Source: Armatimonadota bacterium (GTDB lineage Bacteria; Armatimonadota; Zipacnadia; Zipacnadales; UBA11051). Taken from it: DNA of 64,000 nucleotides. Shown piece by piece: positions 32,251 through 41,789 of this stretch. The notes below the pieces were generated by a model. It made no database searches and was not told where the DNA came from. It saw only the letters and a program-made list of their open reading frames with translations. Location: positions 1 through 64,000 of the forward strand of contig JABLXH010000010.1 in assembly GCA_013178155.1 (NCBI GenBank), read 5' to 3'. The number at the start of each line of letters is the position of its first letter. The first letter of the stretch is position 1. Position numbers and translations under genes: made by a program.

Positions 32251-35226
32251 TTACCGGTCCAGCAACTGGGCGATGGCTTCCAGGAGCGCGTCGCGGCGGA
32301 AGGGCTTCGGAAGCGTCTGCACCCGCAACGGTCCGGCCTGGGTCGCGGACAGGCCGGGATACTCGTGACCGGACGCTATGAGCACCGGTGGTGCGTCGGC
32401 TTGCTGCTTCAGCCAATCCAGCAGTGCCCTCCCCCCGCCCTCGGGCATCAGCAAGTCCGTCACAACCAGGTCGTAGCTTTCCGCCTGCAGTTGCGCGATG
32501 GCCTCGGTCGGCGTCCCGACCGCAGTCACCTGGTGTCCCCCCGACGCCAGCATGGCCGCCAGCACTTGCCGGACATCGGCGTCATCCTCAGCCAGCAGCA
32601 CGCGCAGGCCCGCCGGCGTTTCCCCAGCCGGAGCCGGGCGGGGCGCCACGGGGGTTGTCTCCGACGCCCGCACGGCTGGAAGGCGCAGCGTGAAGGTGCT
32701 GCCCACGCCCACTTCGCTGCGCACCGTGATCACTCCGCCATGAGAGCTCACGATGCCGTGTGAGACCGACAGCCCCAGACCGGTGCCCGGAACATCGCTT
32801 TGACCCAGTCGCCCCTTGGTGGTGAAGAAGGGCTCAAAGACGCGATGGATATGGGCGGCGGGGATGCCGATTCCGGTATCTTCGACCTCGGCCACCAGGG
32901 TGCCGCCGTCTTTCTCACCAGGCTCAAAACGCGTGCGGATGGTAAGCCTTCCGCCCTCGGGCATGGCGTGGCACGCGTTGAGGATGAGGTTCAGGAAGAC
33001 CTGCTCGATCTGGGCCGGGTCCGCCATCAGGCGGATGCCGCTGGCCTGGTAGTCGCGTACCACGGTCACGCTGCTGGTCTGCAGTTGGCGACCAGTGAGT
33101 CCCAGGGCGCCCTCGATAGCCTCCTCGATACGCAGCGTCTGTCGCAGCGGTTCGCGCGGCCGGGCGAAAGTCAGGAGGTTTTGGCAAATGTCCCCGCCCC
33201 GCTGGGAAGCCCGCAGGACCAGTTCGGCCAGGTGCTCGTACTCCTCCAGGGACTGGTGCGTGGCTGCTGTCTCGGCGGCCAGCATGAGTCCCATGAGAAT
33301 GTTATTGAACTCGTGGGCCAGGCCAGCAGCCAGTTGCCCCACCGTTGCCAGGCGCTGCTGGGCCTCCTCCTGGCGGGCCTCGGTCGCGTCCCGGATGAAG
33401 ACCGCAATACGCGTGACACGGCCTTCGCCTCCAGTGACCGGATACCACACGTTGCTATAGATCCGGCCACGGAACTCGTCCTCAAAGCGCTGGGGCTCGG
33501 CCGCCGCAATGGTCGCCTCCAGGCGTTCCTGGTACAATCGGAAGAGCCGCGAGCCAAGCCACCGTCCCAGTCTGGTTCCCACCAGCTCCGAGACTGGCCT
33601 TTGCAGCAGGCGGGCAGCCGCCTCGTTGATACCGAGAATGCTGCCGCTGGTGTCCACCAGCGCGGCAATGTCATGCGTGGCATTCAGCAGCGCCCACGCC
33701 GTGTCATTACTCAGCCGCAGGGCCGCGTCGGCCCGGACGCGCTCCGTGTCATCGCGCATGTAGATGGCCAGCCGCGTCACCTCGCCATCCGTTCCGACGA
33801 TGGGGTAGAAAGCGCTGGAGAAATGCAGGCCCTTGTAGTCGTCCTCATAGTACCGCGCCTCGCCGCTGGCGATGGTGTCCTTGATGCGATCGGTTGTGAG
33901 CCGCGCCCCCTCCTCGGGCAGGTGAGACACCAGCGGCGTCCCCACCAACTGCTCGGCCGGTAGTCCCAACTGGCGCACCATGGCGTCATTGACCCCCAGC
34001 ACCACACCTTCGCTGTCCAGCAGGACGGCGCTGGCCGTGGTGGCGTTCAGCAAGGTCCATGCCGTCTCCCTGCTGACCCGTAGCGAGGCCTCGGCCTGCA
34101 ATCGGTCGGTGACATCCTCGCCGGTGCCCAGCAGCAGTGCCACCGCGCCATCGGGTGCCCGCTGAAACACGCAGTCGCGGCTCAGGAAGAGCCGCCATTG
34201 GCCGTCAGCGGCCCGCACCCGGAACGTCATCTCGGCGAATTCGCCGTCAGCGAGGTGTTCGCAGGTGGCGCGATGGGCGGCACAGCGCTCACGGTCATCG
34301 GGATGGGTGAGAGCGGCCAGGATGTCGGGGCCCAGGTCTGCGAGCTCTTCGTCTCCATAGCCGAGGTGTCGCAGCGCTCCCGGGCTAACGTAGACCACCT
34401 GCTCTTTCCGAGCGTCATAGATGTGCACCAGGTGGTCGGTGGCTTCGAGAATACGCTGGCTGAAGCGCTGCGCTTGCGCCAGCTCAAGCCGCGTGCGTCG
34501 GATCTCGCTGATGTCGCGGATATGGGCCACGACCAGTCGCTCGTCACCCAGCAGCGCCGAACGCATGTGTACTTCCACCGGTAGCGTCTCGTCACCGCCG
34601 CGGCGGCACTCCAGTTCCAGCGTCAACCCCTCTTCGGGCACGTCGAGCCCCTCCAGGGCGGACAGACTGCGCAGGCTCTCCCAGGTCACCAGGTCGCTGA
34701 TCGGACGCCCCAGGAGCTCGTCACGTGCGTACGCAAACATCTGGGCGGCAGTGGGGTTGCTGTCAACGATGCGCCCCTGGGTGTCAAGCACGAGGATGGC
34801 GGCGGTGAGGGTATCGAAGAGGGCGGCGTAGCGCTGTTCGCTGGCCGCCAGGGCGGCCTGGGCGTCGGGCGCGAGAGCGAGTTCCTCCATCAGCACCAGA
34901 GCGCCATGATGGGTCCGGCCCCGGAGGTGGTGGACTGTGACGCCGACGGGGCGCACGGCTCCGCTGGGGGTGGTCAGTTCCGACGGCTCCCGCAACACAG
35001 GGGACCAACGGCTGGGAGGAAGGGAGAAGGACAGGCGGGCGGTGCACGACAGCTTGAGCGCCGCGGCTACGTCCGCCCAGGGCCGGCCGACGACCTGCGC
35101 CCGAGGCCATTCGGTCAGCTCCTCGGTGCCCGGGCTGGCATCCGTCACGATACCTGCGGCATCAACGGTCCAGACCGCAGGACGCAACACCTCCAGCAGC
35201 AACCGGTACGGTTGGCTGGGACCCAT
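32251..35226 (-). CDS. Hybrid sensor histidine kinase with five PAS domains and a receiver
   Basis: A 991-residue soluble kinase without membrane spans. Five PAS domains can be laid out at ~8-110, 128-243, 255-375, 388-495 and 505-620. The phosphoacceptor is H638 in GLAHEFNNILMG, the HisKA type seen in NtrB-like kinases. The ATPase has FLNLILNACHAM (N box, ~744), EDTGIGIP (G1) and PGTGLGLSVSHGIV (G2). A receiver at 873-988 bears the phosphorylation Asp924 in VVTDLLMP. The fourth and fifth PAS share LLNAT and ETAW/DTAW, a sign of internal duplication. It is divergent from the polysaccharide-export operon, but a regulatory link is not shown. Confidence 0.9.
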   Translation of the reverse strand: MGPSQPYRLLLEVLRPAVWTVDAAGIVTDASPGTEELTEWPRAQVVGRPWADVAAALKLSCTARLSFSLPPSRWSPVLREPSELTTPSGAVRPVGVTVHHLRGRTHHGALVLMEELALAPDAQAALAASEQRYAALFDTLTAAILVLDTQGRIVDSNPTAAQMFAYARDELLGRPISDLVTWESLRSLSALEGLDVPEEGLTLELECRRGGDETLPVEVHMRSALLGDERLVVAHIRDISEIRRTRLELAQAQRFSQRILEATDHLVHIYDARKEQVVYVSPGALRHLGYGDEELADLGPDILAALTHPDDRERCAAHRATCEHLADGEFAEMTFRVRAADGQWRLFLSRDCVFQRAPDGAVALLLGTGEDVTDRLQAEASLRVSRETAWTLLNATTASAVLLDSEGVVLGVNDAMVRQLGLPAEQLVGTPLVSHLPEEGARLTTDRIKDTIASGEARYYEDDYKGLHFSSAFYPIVGTDGEVTRLAIYMRDDTERVRADAALRLSNDTAWALLNATHDIAALVDTSGSILGINEAAARLLQRPVSELVGTRLGRWLGSRLFRLYQERLEATIAAAEPQRFEDEFRGRIYSNVWYPVTGGEGRVTRIAVFIRDATEARQEEAQQRLATVGQLAAGLAHEFNNILMGLMLAAETAATHQSLEEYEHLAELVLRASQRGGDICQNLLTFARPREPLRQTLRIEEAIEGALGLTGRQLQTSSVTVVRDYQASGIRLMADPAQIEQVFLNLILNACHAMPEGGRLTIRTRFEPGEKDGGTLVAEVEDTGIGIPAAHIHRVFEPFFTTKGRLGQSDVPGTGLGLSVSHGIVSSHGGVITVRSEVGVGSTFTLRLPAVRASETTPVAPRPAPAGETPAGLRVLLAEDDADVRQVLAAMLASGGHQVTAVGTPTEAIAQLQAESYDLVVTDLLMPEGGGRALLDWLKQQADAPPVLIASGHEYPGLSATQAGPLRVQTLPKPFRRDALLEAIAQLLDR

Positions 35227-35579
35227 CGCTATCAGCCCTCCGGGTCACCCCCGGGATAGCGCGGGCCTTATCCCCGCTCACCAGCAGCGTCCGGCAAGTC
35301 ATGACCGCCTCCCCCGTACTGCGGGGCTGACCCATGCTTGCGGGACTAGACCCACAGTTGCTCCCTTCACCATGCGTCGTCCTCTTTCCTTCTTGCGGAC
35401 AGGCTGTCCCTGGAGCCGGCGCCGCCGGCAGGGGATCGTGGCGCCCATGCCAGCCCGCGGGCTTTTCTTTGCCATCGGGAAGGGTTATGATTGCGGCTGC
35501 GGAAAGGGCGGGTCAGCGGCAGACCGCGGACCGGCCGGTCGTCCGCTTATGGGATCCTGCAGCCAAAGGGACGTCACTT
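35227..35579. other. Divergent intergenic region between hybrid kinase and export gene
   Basis: No gene is supported here; the track ORF covering it is an upstream extension of the export gene. A possible plus-strand -10 TATGAT lies at 35486-35491 with only a weak -35. A short palindrome ACCGGCCGGT occurs just upstream of the export gene. Otherwise nothing distinctive is seen. Confidence 0.4.
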
Positions 35580-38288
35580 ATGCGTAACATCATGACCCGG
35601 TGCGCCGCCCTGGCGATTCTGGGCTTAGTATGGGCCGGGGGCATCGGCGCCCAACAGCCACCGACCACCGCTGCCTCGGGTACTGAGGCCGGCCCGACGA
35701 CGGCGTTGCCGGAGCCTCCAGCCCCGGCAGTTTCGCCCTTCCCCGTGTCCAGCATTCGCAGCCTGGACGACATTCCCCGCGAGTACCCGGAGCAGGAGAA
35801 GGCGCCGGTGCGCCTCTTTGAAGAGCTCCCGCGCTTCGGTGCCAGCCTCTTCACCGCCATCAACATGGTGCCGACGACCCAGGATGCGGCCACGCCGGTC
35901 CGGCCGGTCAGCAATCAGCCTGTGCCACCCAACTACCTGCTGGGCCCTGGTGACCAGCTCTCGCTTCGGGTCTGGGCCCGCGACTTTGAGCAGGTGGCGC
36001 AGGACGTGACGGTCAGTCCGGAGGGCTTTGTCATCTTGCCGGAGGTGGGCCGCACGGCCGCTAACGGCCTGACACTGGAGGAACTGCGCGAGCAGTTGCG
36101 CCAAGCCTACAGCCGCTTCTTCACTGACCCCACGGTAACCCTGACGGTCACCGAGCAGCGGACCGTGGAGGTGTTTGTCACCGGCGATGCGGTGCGGCCA
36201 GGCAAGTACACGCTGGCGGGCATGGCCACGGTGCTGAGCGCGCTCTACGCAGCCGGGGGCCCCTCCGAGATCGGCTCCTTCCGGCAGATAACGCTCCAGC
36301 GGGTGGGTGAGGCACCCCAGGAGATCGACCTGTATGACTACCTGCTCACCGGGCGCCGTGACCTGGACACCGTGCTGCGGCCTGGTGACACCATCTTCAT
36401 CCCCCCCATCTCGGGTGGTGAGGTGGGTCTTTGCGGCGAGGTCCGTCGCCCCGCACGCTATGAGCTCAAGGGCGAGGTGACTCTGGCTGCGGCCCTGCAG
36501 TTGGCCGGAGGCCTGAAACCGACCGCCTATGCGCCGATGCTGCATCTGTGGCGGCAGGATAAGCACACCAAGTGGCGCCTGTCGGCCGTGGACGCCTCAT
36601 CGCCCGATAGCCCCGACATGAAGCTGCCGCTGCAGGACGGTGACCTGATCATCGTCAAGGGCATTCTCCATACCGGGGCCAACACGGTGCAATTGATGGG
36701 CGCGGTCAAGCGTCCGGGCTACTACCCCGTGACCCCCGAGACGACGCTGTCCAGCCTCCTGCGCAGCGCCGAGGGCCTGGCCTGGAACGCGCACATGGGC
36801 ATGGGCGTACTGCGGCGCATGGATAACAACCGTCACTACTACGTCATCCCCTTTGATGTCGCCGAGCAGATGTACAGCGAGAATCCCAAGCCGATCCTGC
36901 TGCAACCGAAGGACGAGATCGAGATCCTGACTCAGGACGCGGTGGAGCCGCCGAAGGAGGTACGGGTGGAGGGGGCGGTTGCCCACCCGGGGGTCTATCC
37001 CTGGGCCGGTGAGCTGAAGGTCAGTCAGTTGGTGATGCTGGCCGGGGGGCTCGTGCCCGAGGCCTACGTCAAACGCGCCGACCTGCTCCGCCTGACCGAG
37101 GATCAGCGGTATGAGATTGTGGCCGTGGACCTGGCCGCGGCCCTCAAGGGCGACACCGCGGCGGACCTTGTCCTGGCCAGGGGCGACATCCTGAAGATCA
37201 GCACCCTGGCTGAGGCCGAGGCTCCGTCGGAGGTGCAGGTGGCCGGCTTCGTCCGCAATCCCGGTCCCTATCCGCGGCGGGAGGGGATGAAGGTCAGCGA
37301 CGCGCTCTTCGCCGCCGGCGGTCTGAAGCCCGGCGCCGGGCCGGAAGTGCTGGTGGTCCGCGGACGCTTTGAGGGCGAGGTCAAGACGGAGAGACTGACT
37401 CTGGCAGGCGAGGCGACCGATTACCGGGTCGAGCCCGACCTGTTGCTCCAGGATGACGACAGTGTCACGGTCCTGGGCCGTGGCGAGTTCAAGACCCAGG
37501 CGGAGATCGTCAGCATCCAGGGCCGGGTTCGGGTCCCGGGGGCCTACCCCTTGCTGCGCACCGGCACCACCGGCTACACGGTGTACGACCTGCTTCAGGC
37601 CGCCGGAGGCCTGCTGGAGGAGGCTAACCCGGCCGGCATCGTGGTCTACCGCAAGCGCGACTTTTACATGGGCCAGGCCCAGTCAGAAGACCTCAACCGC
37701 GTGCTTTCGTCGGTCAACCGCGAGGCCACCGTCTCACAGCAACCCACACAGCTCACCGACCAGGACCAGATGAACGCCTACGCCAACATGGTGAGCATGA
37801 ACATGCGCGAGGTGTTGGCTGGCCCCAACGCGATGGCGATAGTGTTGCCGCCGCGGCCGGTCCGGCCCGAGGACTGGGTCTCGGCCATCCCTGTTGCTGG
37901 CAAGAAGCTACTGGAGACCCAGGGCGCCGAGGGCAATCTGGAGCTGGAGCCAGGCGATACCGTCTCGGTGCCGCGTCTCGTCAACACCGTCCTGGTTCTG
38001 GGCGCCGTGCCCCGCTCCGGGGCGGTCCCCTTCGTGCCCGAGGCCAACACGCGGCACTACATCAACGAATCCGGCGGCTTCCGCGAGGACGCTGCCTCCG
38101 AACGCATGGTCGTCATCCATCCCAATGGCGCCGCCGCGCCCATCAGCATGGGCACCGTCCCCGAGCCCGGCGATGTCATCGTCGTCCCCACCAAGCATAT
38201 CGTGCGCACCATCCGCACCGAGAGCACCTGGGCACAGTGGACGCGCAGCCTGCTCGGCTTCATCCTCGGCGCTATCGTGGCGAACTGA
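35580..38288 (+). CDS. Polysaccharide export protein with seven SLBB-type units (Wza-like)
   Basis: The start at 35580 gives a signal peptide (TRCAALAILGLVWAGGIGAQ); no lipobox is seen. After a Pro-rich linker comes the polysaccharide-export domain NYLLGPGDQLSLRVWARD to TLTVTEQRTV (~118-195). Then come seven SLBB-like units, each with a VxxxGxVxxPGxY strand and an LLxxAGGL helix (for example VGLCGEVRRPARYEL and VQLMGAVKRPGYYPV). Wza has two such units, so this 902-residue protein is much longer, likely a periplasm-spanning channel. The Wzz-like gene begins 15 bp downstream. Confidence 0.87.
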   Translation: MRNIMTRCAALAILGLVWAGGIGAQQPPTTAASGTEAGPTTALPEPPAPAVSPFPVSSIRSLDDIPREYPEQEKAPVRLFEELPRFGASLFTAINMVPTTQDAATPVRPVSNQPVPPNYLLGPGDQLSLRVWARDFEQVAQDVTVSPEGFVILPEVGRTAANGLTLEELREQLRQAYSRFFTDPTVTLTVTEQRTVEVFVTGDAVRPGKYTLAGMATVLSALYAAGGPSEIGSFRQITLQRVGEAPQEIDLYDYLLTGRRDLDTVLRPGDTIFIPPISGGEVGLCGEVRRPARYELKGEVTLAAALQLAGGLKPTAYAPMLHLWRQDKHTKWRLSAVDASSPDSPDMKLPLQDGDLIIVKGILHTGANTVQLMGAVKRPGYYPVTPETTLSSLLRSAEGLAWNAHMGMGVLRRMDNNRHYYVIPFDVAEQMYSENPKPILLQPKDEIEILTQDAVEPPKEVRVEGAVAHPGVYPWAGELKVSQLVMLAGGLVPEAYVKRADLLRLTEDQRYEIVAVDLAAALKGDTAADLVLARGDILKISTLAEAEAPSEVQVAGFVRNPGPYPRREGMKVSDALFAAGGLKPGAGPEVLVVRGRFEGEVKTERLTLAGEATDYRVEPDLLLQDDDSVTVLGRGEFKTQAEIVSIQGRVRVPGAYPLLRTGTTGYTVYDLLQAAGGLLEEANPAGIVVYRKRDFYMGQAQSEDLNRVLSSVNREATVSQQPTQLTDQDQMNAYANMVSMNMREVLAGPNAMAIVLPPRPVRPEDWVSAIPVAGKKLLETQGAEGNLELEPGDTVSVPRLVNTVLVLGAVPRSGAVPFVPEANTRHYINESGGFREDAASERMVVIHPNGAAAPISMGTVPEPGDVIVVPTKHIVRTIRTESTWAQWTRSLLGFILGAIVAN

Positions 38289-38303
38289 GAGGACATCCGG
38301 CCC

Positions 38304-39704
38304 GTGGTATGGTCCAGTCGCAGCAAGTCCTTTAGCATCTTCTCGCTCTGGGGTACGCTGTTGGTCAGCGCGGTGGCCTCGGCCCTGGTAGCGCTGCTGG
38401 TCTATCTCCTGTGGCCCAGCACCTACACCGCGACCAGCTCCTTTTTCGTCAGCACCCGCTCGGAACTTCTGACGGCCCTGTCGCCCGAGCCCGACAAGAG
38501 CGTGGCGTCAGGAGCGGCCGAGGTGCTCAAGCCCACTCAGGAGCGCCTCTCGGCTATCCTCACCAGTCGTCTGCTGCGGGCTCGCGTGGCCCGGAAGCAC
38601 TCATTGGACCGGCTTCTGCGCGTGGATACCAAGGAGGCCGAGGCACTCCTGGCCCGCATGGCGACGGTCACGCCCATCGGCAACGAGGGTTTCACCATCA
38701 CCGTCACCTGCAAGGGTTACAGCGGCGTCCGGGCAGCCATCTTCCGGCGGACCCTGACCCGTCTGGACGCGCGGCAGCTCTGTGCGGCTCTCGCCAACTC
38801 GTACCTGACCGAGGTCCAGGACTACGTCACCACAACCACGGTGGACGAAGCCAAGCGCAAACGCGAGTTCGTGGAGGCGGCACTGCAACAGGTAGAAGCC
38901 AAGCTGCGGGTCACGGAGGGCGAACTGCGCAAGCTGCAGCGGCAGTATGACCTCACCGACCCCCAGGAGAAGATCGCATTGCTGAGTGACCGCCTACGCA
39001 ACCTGGAGCAGACGCAAGCCGAGGCCCTGGCCACTGTCAAGGCCACCGAAGCCTCGGTGCGCAAGGCTGAGGGCCAGCTCTCAAAGACCGAGGCCATGGC
39101 AGTGGCCAGTATCGTGGAGACCCGCAATCCGGTTATCAGCGAGCTGGAGCAGAAACTGGCGCAGCTCAAGGTGGACCTGGCGACCCAGGAGGCGATGGGC
39201 AAGACGCGACAGAATCGCGACGTGGCGCAGCTACTGGTGGCGATTGAGACCACCGAGAAGGAGTTGCGGAAGGTCAGCCAGGATATCCGCACCCAGCTAT
39301 CCCGGCAGGCTAACCCCCTGTACGACAAGCTGCTCACCCAGGTGGCCGACCTGCGGGTGACACTGGCGGGAGCCCAGGCGCGGGCGCAAAAGACCACTGC
39401 GCTGCTGGAGGCCGCTCAGCGAGACCTGCGCGGTCTGCCGCCGGTGGCCCAGCGCTACGCCACCCTCAAACAGGACCAGGACGTCCAGAGCAGCACCCGC
39501 TCCACCCTGCAGCAGGCGCTGGCCGTGGCGCTGATTCAGGAACGGCAAAGCGAGCAAGCGGGAGCCTTCCTCGTGCTGGACAAGGCGGCAACGCCACCTG
39601 ACCTGGACCGCCCGCCGGTCTTGCTCTCGGCGATCGGCACTTTCCTGGTCTTGCTTGCCACGATGGGACTGATTTCCCTGAACCGCTCGCTGTTCGGGCC
39701 GTAG
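38304..39704 (+). CDS. Wzz/GumC-type chain-length determinant without kinase domain
   Basis: A 466-residue inner-membrane protein. The first membrane span (FSLWGTLLVSAVASALVALLVYLLW) is near residue 12 and the second (PVLLSAIGTFLVLLATMGLISL) is near the C terminus, with the periplasmic part between them. That part begins STYTATSSFFVSTRSELL and contains long coiled coils (EAKRKREFVEAALQQVEAKL, then LSDRLRNLEQTQAEAL). The C-terminal ATPase/tyrosine-kinase domain of BY-kinases is absent. Together with the preceding exporter it should control polymer length and export; polymerase and transferases must be elsewhere. Confidence 0.83.
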   Translation: MVWSSRSKSFSIFSLWGTLLVSAVASALVALLVYLLWPSTYTATSSFFVSTRSELLTALSPEPDKSVASGAAEVLKPTQERLSAILTSRLLRARVARKHSLDRLLRVDTKEAEALLARMATVTPIGNEGFTITVTCKGYSGVRAAIFRRTLTRLDARQLCAALANSYLTEVQDYVTTTTVDEAKRKREFVEAALQQVEAKLRVTEGELRKLQRQYDLTDPQEKIALLSDRLRNLEQTQAEALATVKATEASVRKAEGQLSKTEAMAVASIVETRNPVISELEQKLAQLKVDLATQEAMGKTRQNRDVAQLLVAIETTEKELRKVSQDIRTQLSRQANPLYDKLLTQVADLRVTLAGAQARAQKTTALLEAAQRDLRGLPPVAQRYATLKQDQDVQSSTRSTLQQALAVALIQERQSEQAGAFLVLDKAATPPDLDRPPVLLSAIGTFLVLLATMGLISLNRSLFGP

Positions 39705-39784
39705 CGAGCGCTGGGAGGGGACAACCGCACGGCAGGGGCGCAGGCCCACCAGTGTGTTCCGCCGACGCCCCCGCCGACCCTCGC

Positions 39785-40237
39785 CTATAGCCTCTCGGCC
39801 AGCGCCCTGATGATGTCGGCGCGGGTCAGGATACCGACCAGTACCCCCTCGTCATCAACGATGGGCACGCGGTTGATCCGTTCCTGCTGCATTCTCCGGG
39901 CAATGTCGCGCACATTGTCGTCAGGGTGGAAGCTGATCACCTTCTTGGTCATGACGTCGCTGACCAGTACCCCACGGCTTCTGGCCGCCTCCTCCATCAC
40001 GCGCTCCGGCATGATGTAAAGCCCGTACAAGGCTGCCTTGACCCGCGGAGGCTCCAGCTCGTCAGCCAGCAGCAGGTCGCTTTCGGACACGATACCCACC
40101 ACGCGCTTGCGGGCGTCTATCACCGGCATGCCGCTGATGCCATGCTCGGCCAGCTTCCGGACCACGTCTTCCACCCGGGTGTCCGGCACACAGGCAACAA
40201 CAACCTCATTCATGATGTCGCGGGCCTTCAGGTCCAC
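39785..40237 (-). CDS. CBS-domain-pair protein
   Basis: A 150-residue Bateman module. CBS1 runs over ~1-60 (ARDIMNEVVVACVPDTRVEDVVRKLAEHGISGMPVID, VVGIVSESDLL). CBS2 runs over ~90-148 (VSDVMTKKVISFHPDDNVRDIARRMQQERINRVPIVDDE, VGILTRADII). Such stand-alone pairs bind adenosine nucleotides and modulate partner enzymes; no partner is indicated by context. It is convergent with the exporter gene and divergent from the oxidoreductase fusion. Confidence 0.9.
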   Translation of the reverse strand: MDLKARDIMNEVVVACVPDTRVEDVVRKLAEHGISGMPVIDARKRVVGIVSESDLLLADELEPPRVKAALYGLYIMPERVMEEAARSRGVLVSDVMTKKVISFHPDDNVRDIARRMQQERINRVPIVDDEGVLVGILTRADIIRALAERL

Positions 40238-40394
40238 TGGTTCTCACTCTCCTTGGCTAGCCCCGATCGGCTACGGCGGCTAAGTTCCCGTTTGCGCCCA
40301 GGCACTCCTCTTGGCCCACCGCCGACATTCGCTGAGAAGGTGCCACCGCCAGACCTACCGAAGTCTTCGCCAGCAACTCCGGGAGGTACCCCCT

Positions 40395-41789
40395 ATGGCC
40401 CTGCGAGTCGGGTTCGTCGGCGTGGGCGGCATCGCTCAGCGTCATCTCACCTACTGCCAACAGCGCGAGGACGTGGAGATCGTCGGGCATGCCGATCCCG
40501 TTTTCGAGCGAGCTGCCAAGGTCGCCGCGGACTTCGGCGGTCGGGCCTATGACAGCTATGACAAGCTCTATGCTGCTGAGCACCCTCAGGCCCTGGTCAT
40601 CTGCACCCCGCCCTTTGCCCACGGTGATATCGAGGAGGCGGCGTGCGACCAGGGCATTCCCTTCTTCGTGGAGAAGCCCGTCGCTGTGAGCATGGACCTG
40701 GCGCTGCGCGTGCAGCGGGCCGTCGAACGCAGCGGCGTCGCCACCCAGGTGGGGTACATGTACCGCTTCGCGGAGCCGGTGCTCAAGGTCAAGGAGCTTC
40801 TCGGCCAACACCAGACGGCCATGGTCCAGGCCCATTACTACATGCCCGGCCTGCCCCCGCCGGACTGGTGGCCGAGCCTGGAACTCGGCGGCGGGCAGCT
40901 TATCGAGCAGGCGACCCACATGCTCGACCTGGGGCGCTTTCTGGCCGGTGAGGTGGTCGCGGTGCAGGGCAAGGCGGTGCGCACCCGCGACTGGACGCCT
41001 CCTCCGGGCTGCGAGAAGCCCGAGGGGATGCTCTCCTACGCGGCTGACTTCGACATCCCCGATACCACGGCTCTGATCCTGGAGTATGAGAGTGGAGCGC
41101 TGGGCACGCTAAGCTGCTCGCTTGTCCCCCAGGCCAAATGGGACAACGGCTTCAAGGTCGTCGCTGACGGCCTCATCGTCACCATTGATGGCGCCAACGC
41201 CTTCTGGGCCGGCGACACCGAGGGCAGCATGGCGGCCAGCCCCAACTGGGCCAACTACGTTCTCGGCGAGTTCCTGGACGTCGTACAGGCCGGCAGCACC
41301 CGGACCAGTGTGCCCTACATCGAGGGAGTGAAGAGTCTCGCCATTTCGATCGCAGGCTATGAGTCCATGCGCCGCGGTGGGGGCCCCGTGGACCCGCGGG
41401 AGCTGCTGGGGGAGGCCAGGCCCAGAGCCGTCTTTGCCGGCGCCGTGCTTTCGGGCGTTGAGATGGCTGGTGCGGACCTCACCAATGCGGACCTCACGGG
41501 AGCCAACCTGGCTGGCGCCAATCTCTCGGGCGCCGATTTCTCCAACGCCAATCTGTCCGGAGCGGTCGTGGTCGGGGCCGACCTTTCCGGCGCCGACTTC
41601 TCCAACGCCAACCTCTCCGGTGTGGTGCTGCCCCAGGCAAATCTCTCCGGAGCGGACTTTTCCAACGCCAACCTCTCGGGCGCCAACCTCGCCGGAGCGG
41701 ACCTCTCCGGCGCCGACTTCAGCAATGCCCAGCTCCCCGGCGCGACGCTGCAAGGCGCCGACCTCCCGGGAGATGACAAGGATGACTGA
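40395..41789 (+). CDS. Gfo/Idh/MocA oxidoreductase fused to a C-terminal pentapeptide-repeat domain
   Basis: Start at 40395 behind GGGAGG; 464 residues. Residues 1-335 are a complete oxidoreductase: VGFVGVGGIAQRHL binds NAD, FFVEKPVAVS carries the catalytic Lys, and GGGQLIEQATHMLDLGRFL supplies the His/Asp of the active site. Residues ~345-459 are about 22 pentapeptides of the A(D/N)LSG type, forming a four-sided right-handed helix. Four copies of a 20-residue super-repeat opening with GADFSNANLSG are almost identical. I know of no standard family with this architecture. The next gene's ATG lies within its last codons, indicating coupling. Confidence 0.88.
   Translation: MALRVGFVGVGGIAQRHLTYCQQREDVEIVGHADPVFERAAKVAADFGGRAYDSYDKLYAAEHPQALVICTPPFAHGDIEEAACDQGIPFFVEKPVAVSMDLALRVQRAVERSGVATQVGYMYRFAEPVLKVKELLGQHQTAMVQAHYYMPGLPPPDWWPSLELGGGQLIEQATHMLDLGRFLAGEVVAVQGKAVRTRDWTPPPGCEKPEGMLSYAADFDIPDTTALILEYESGALGTLSCSLVPQAKWDNGFKVVADGLIVTIDGANAFWAGDTEGSMAASPNWANYVLGEFLDVVQAGSTRTSVPYIEGVKSLAISIAGYESMRRGGGPVDPRELLGEARPRAVFAGAVLSGVEMAGADLTNADLTGANLAGANLSGADFSNANLSGAVVVGADLSGADFSNANLSGVVLPQANLSGADFSNANLSGANLAGADLSGADFSNAQLPGATLQGADLPGDDKDD
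41529..41768 (+). repeat. Four tandem 60-bp coding repeats
   Basis: Four consecutive 60-bp units encode the opening GADFSNANLSG of each 20-residue super-repeat in the pentapeptide tail. They share strings such as TTCTCCAACGCCAA. The close DNA identity implies recent duplication by slippage or unequal recombination, and the copy number may vary between strains. Confidence 0.75.

Noticed and set aside
41529-41768. Regular repeats considered as a CRISPR array
   Set aside because: The 60-bp units are contiguous without unique spacers and encode in-frame pentapeptide repeats.
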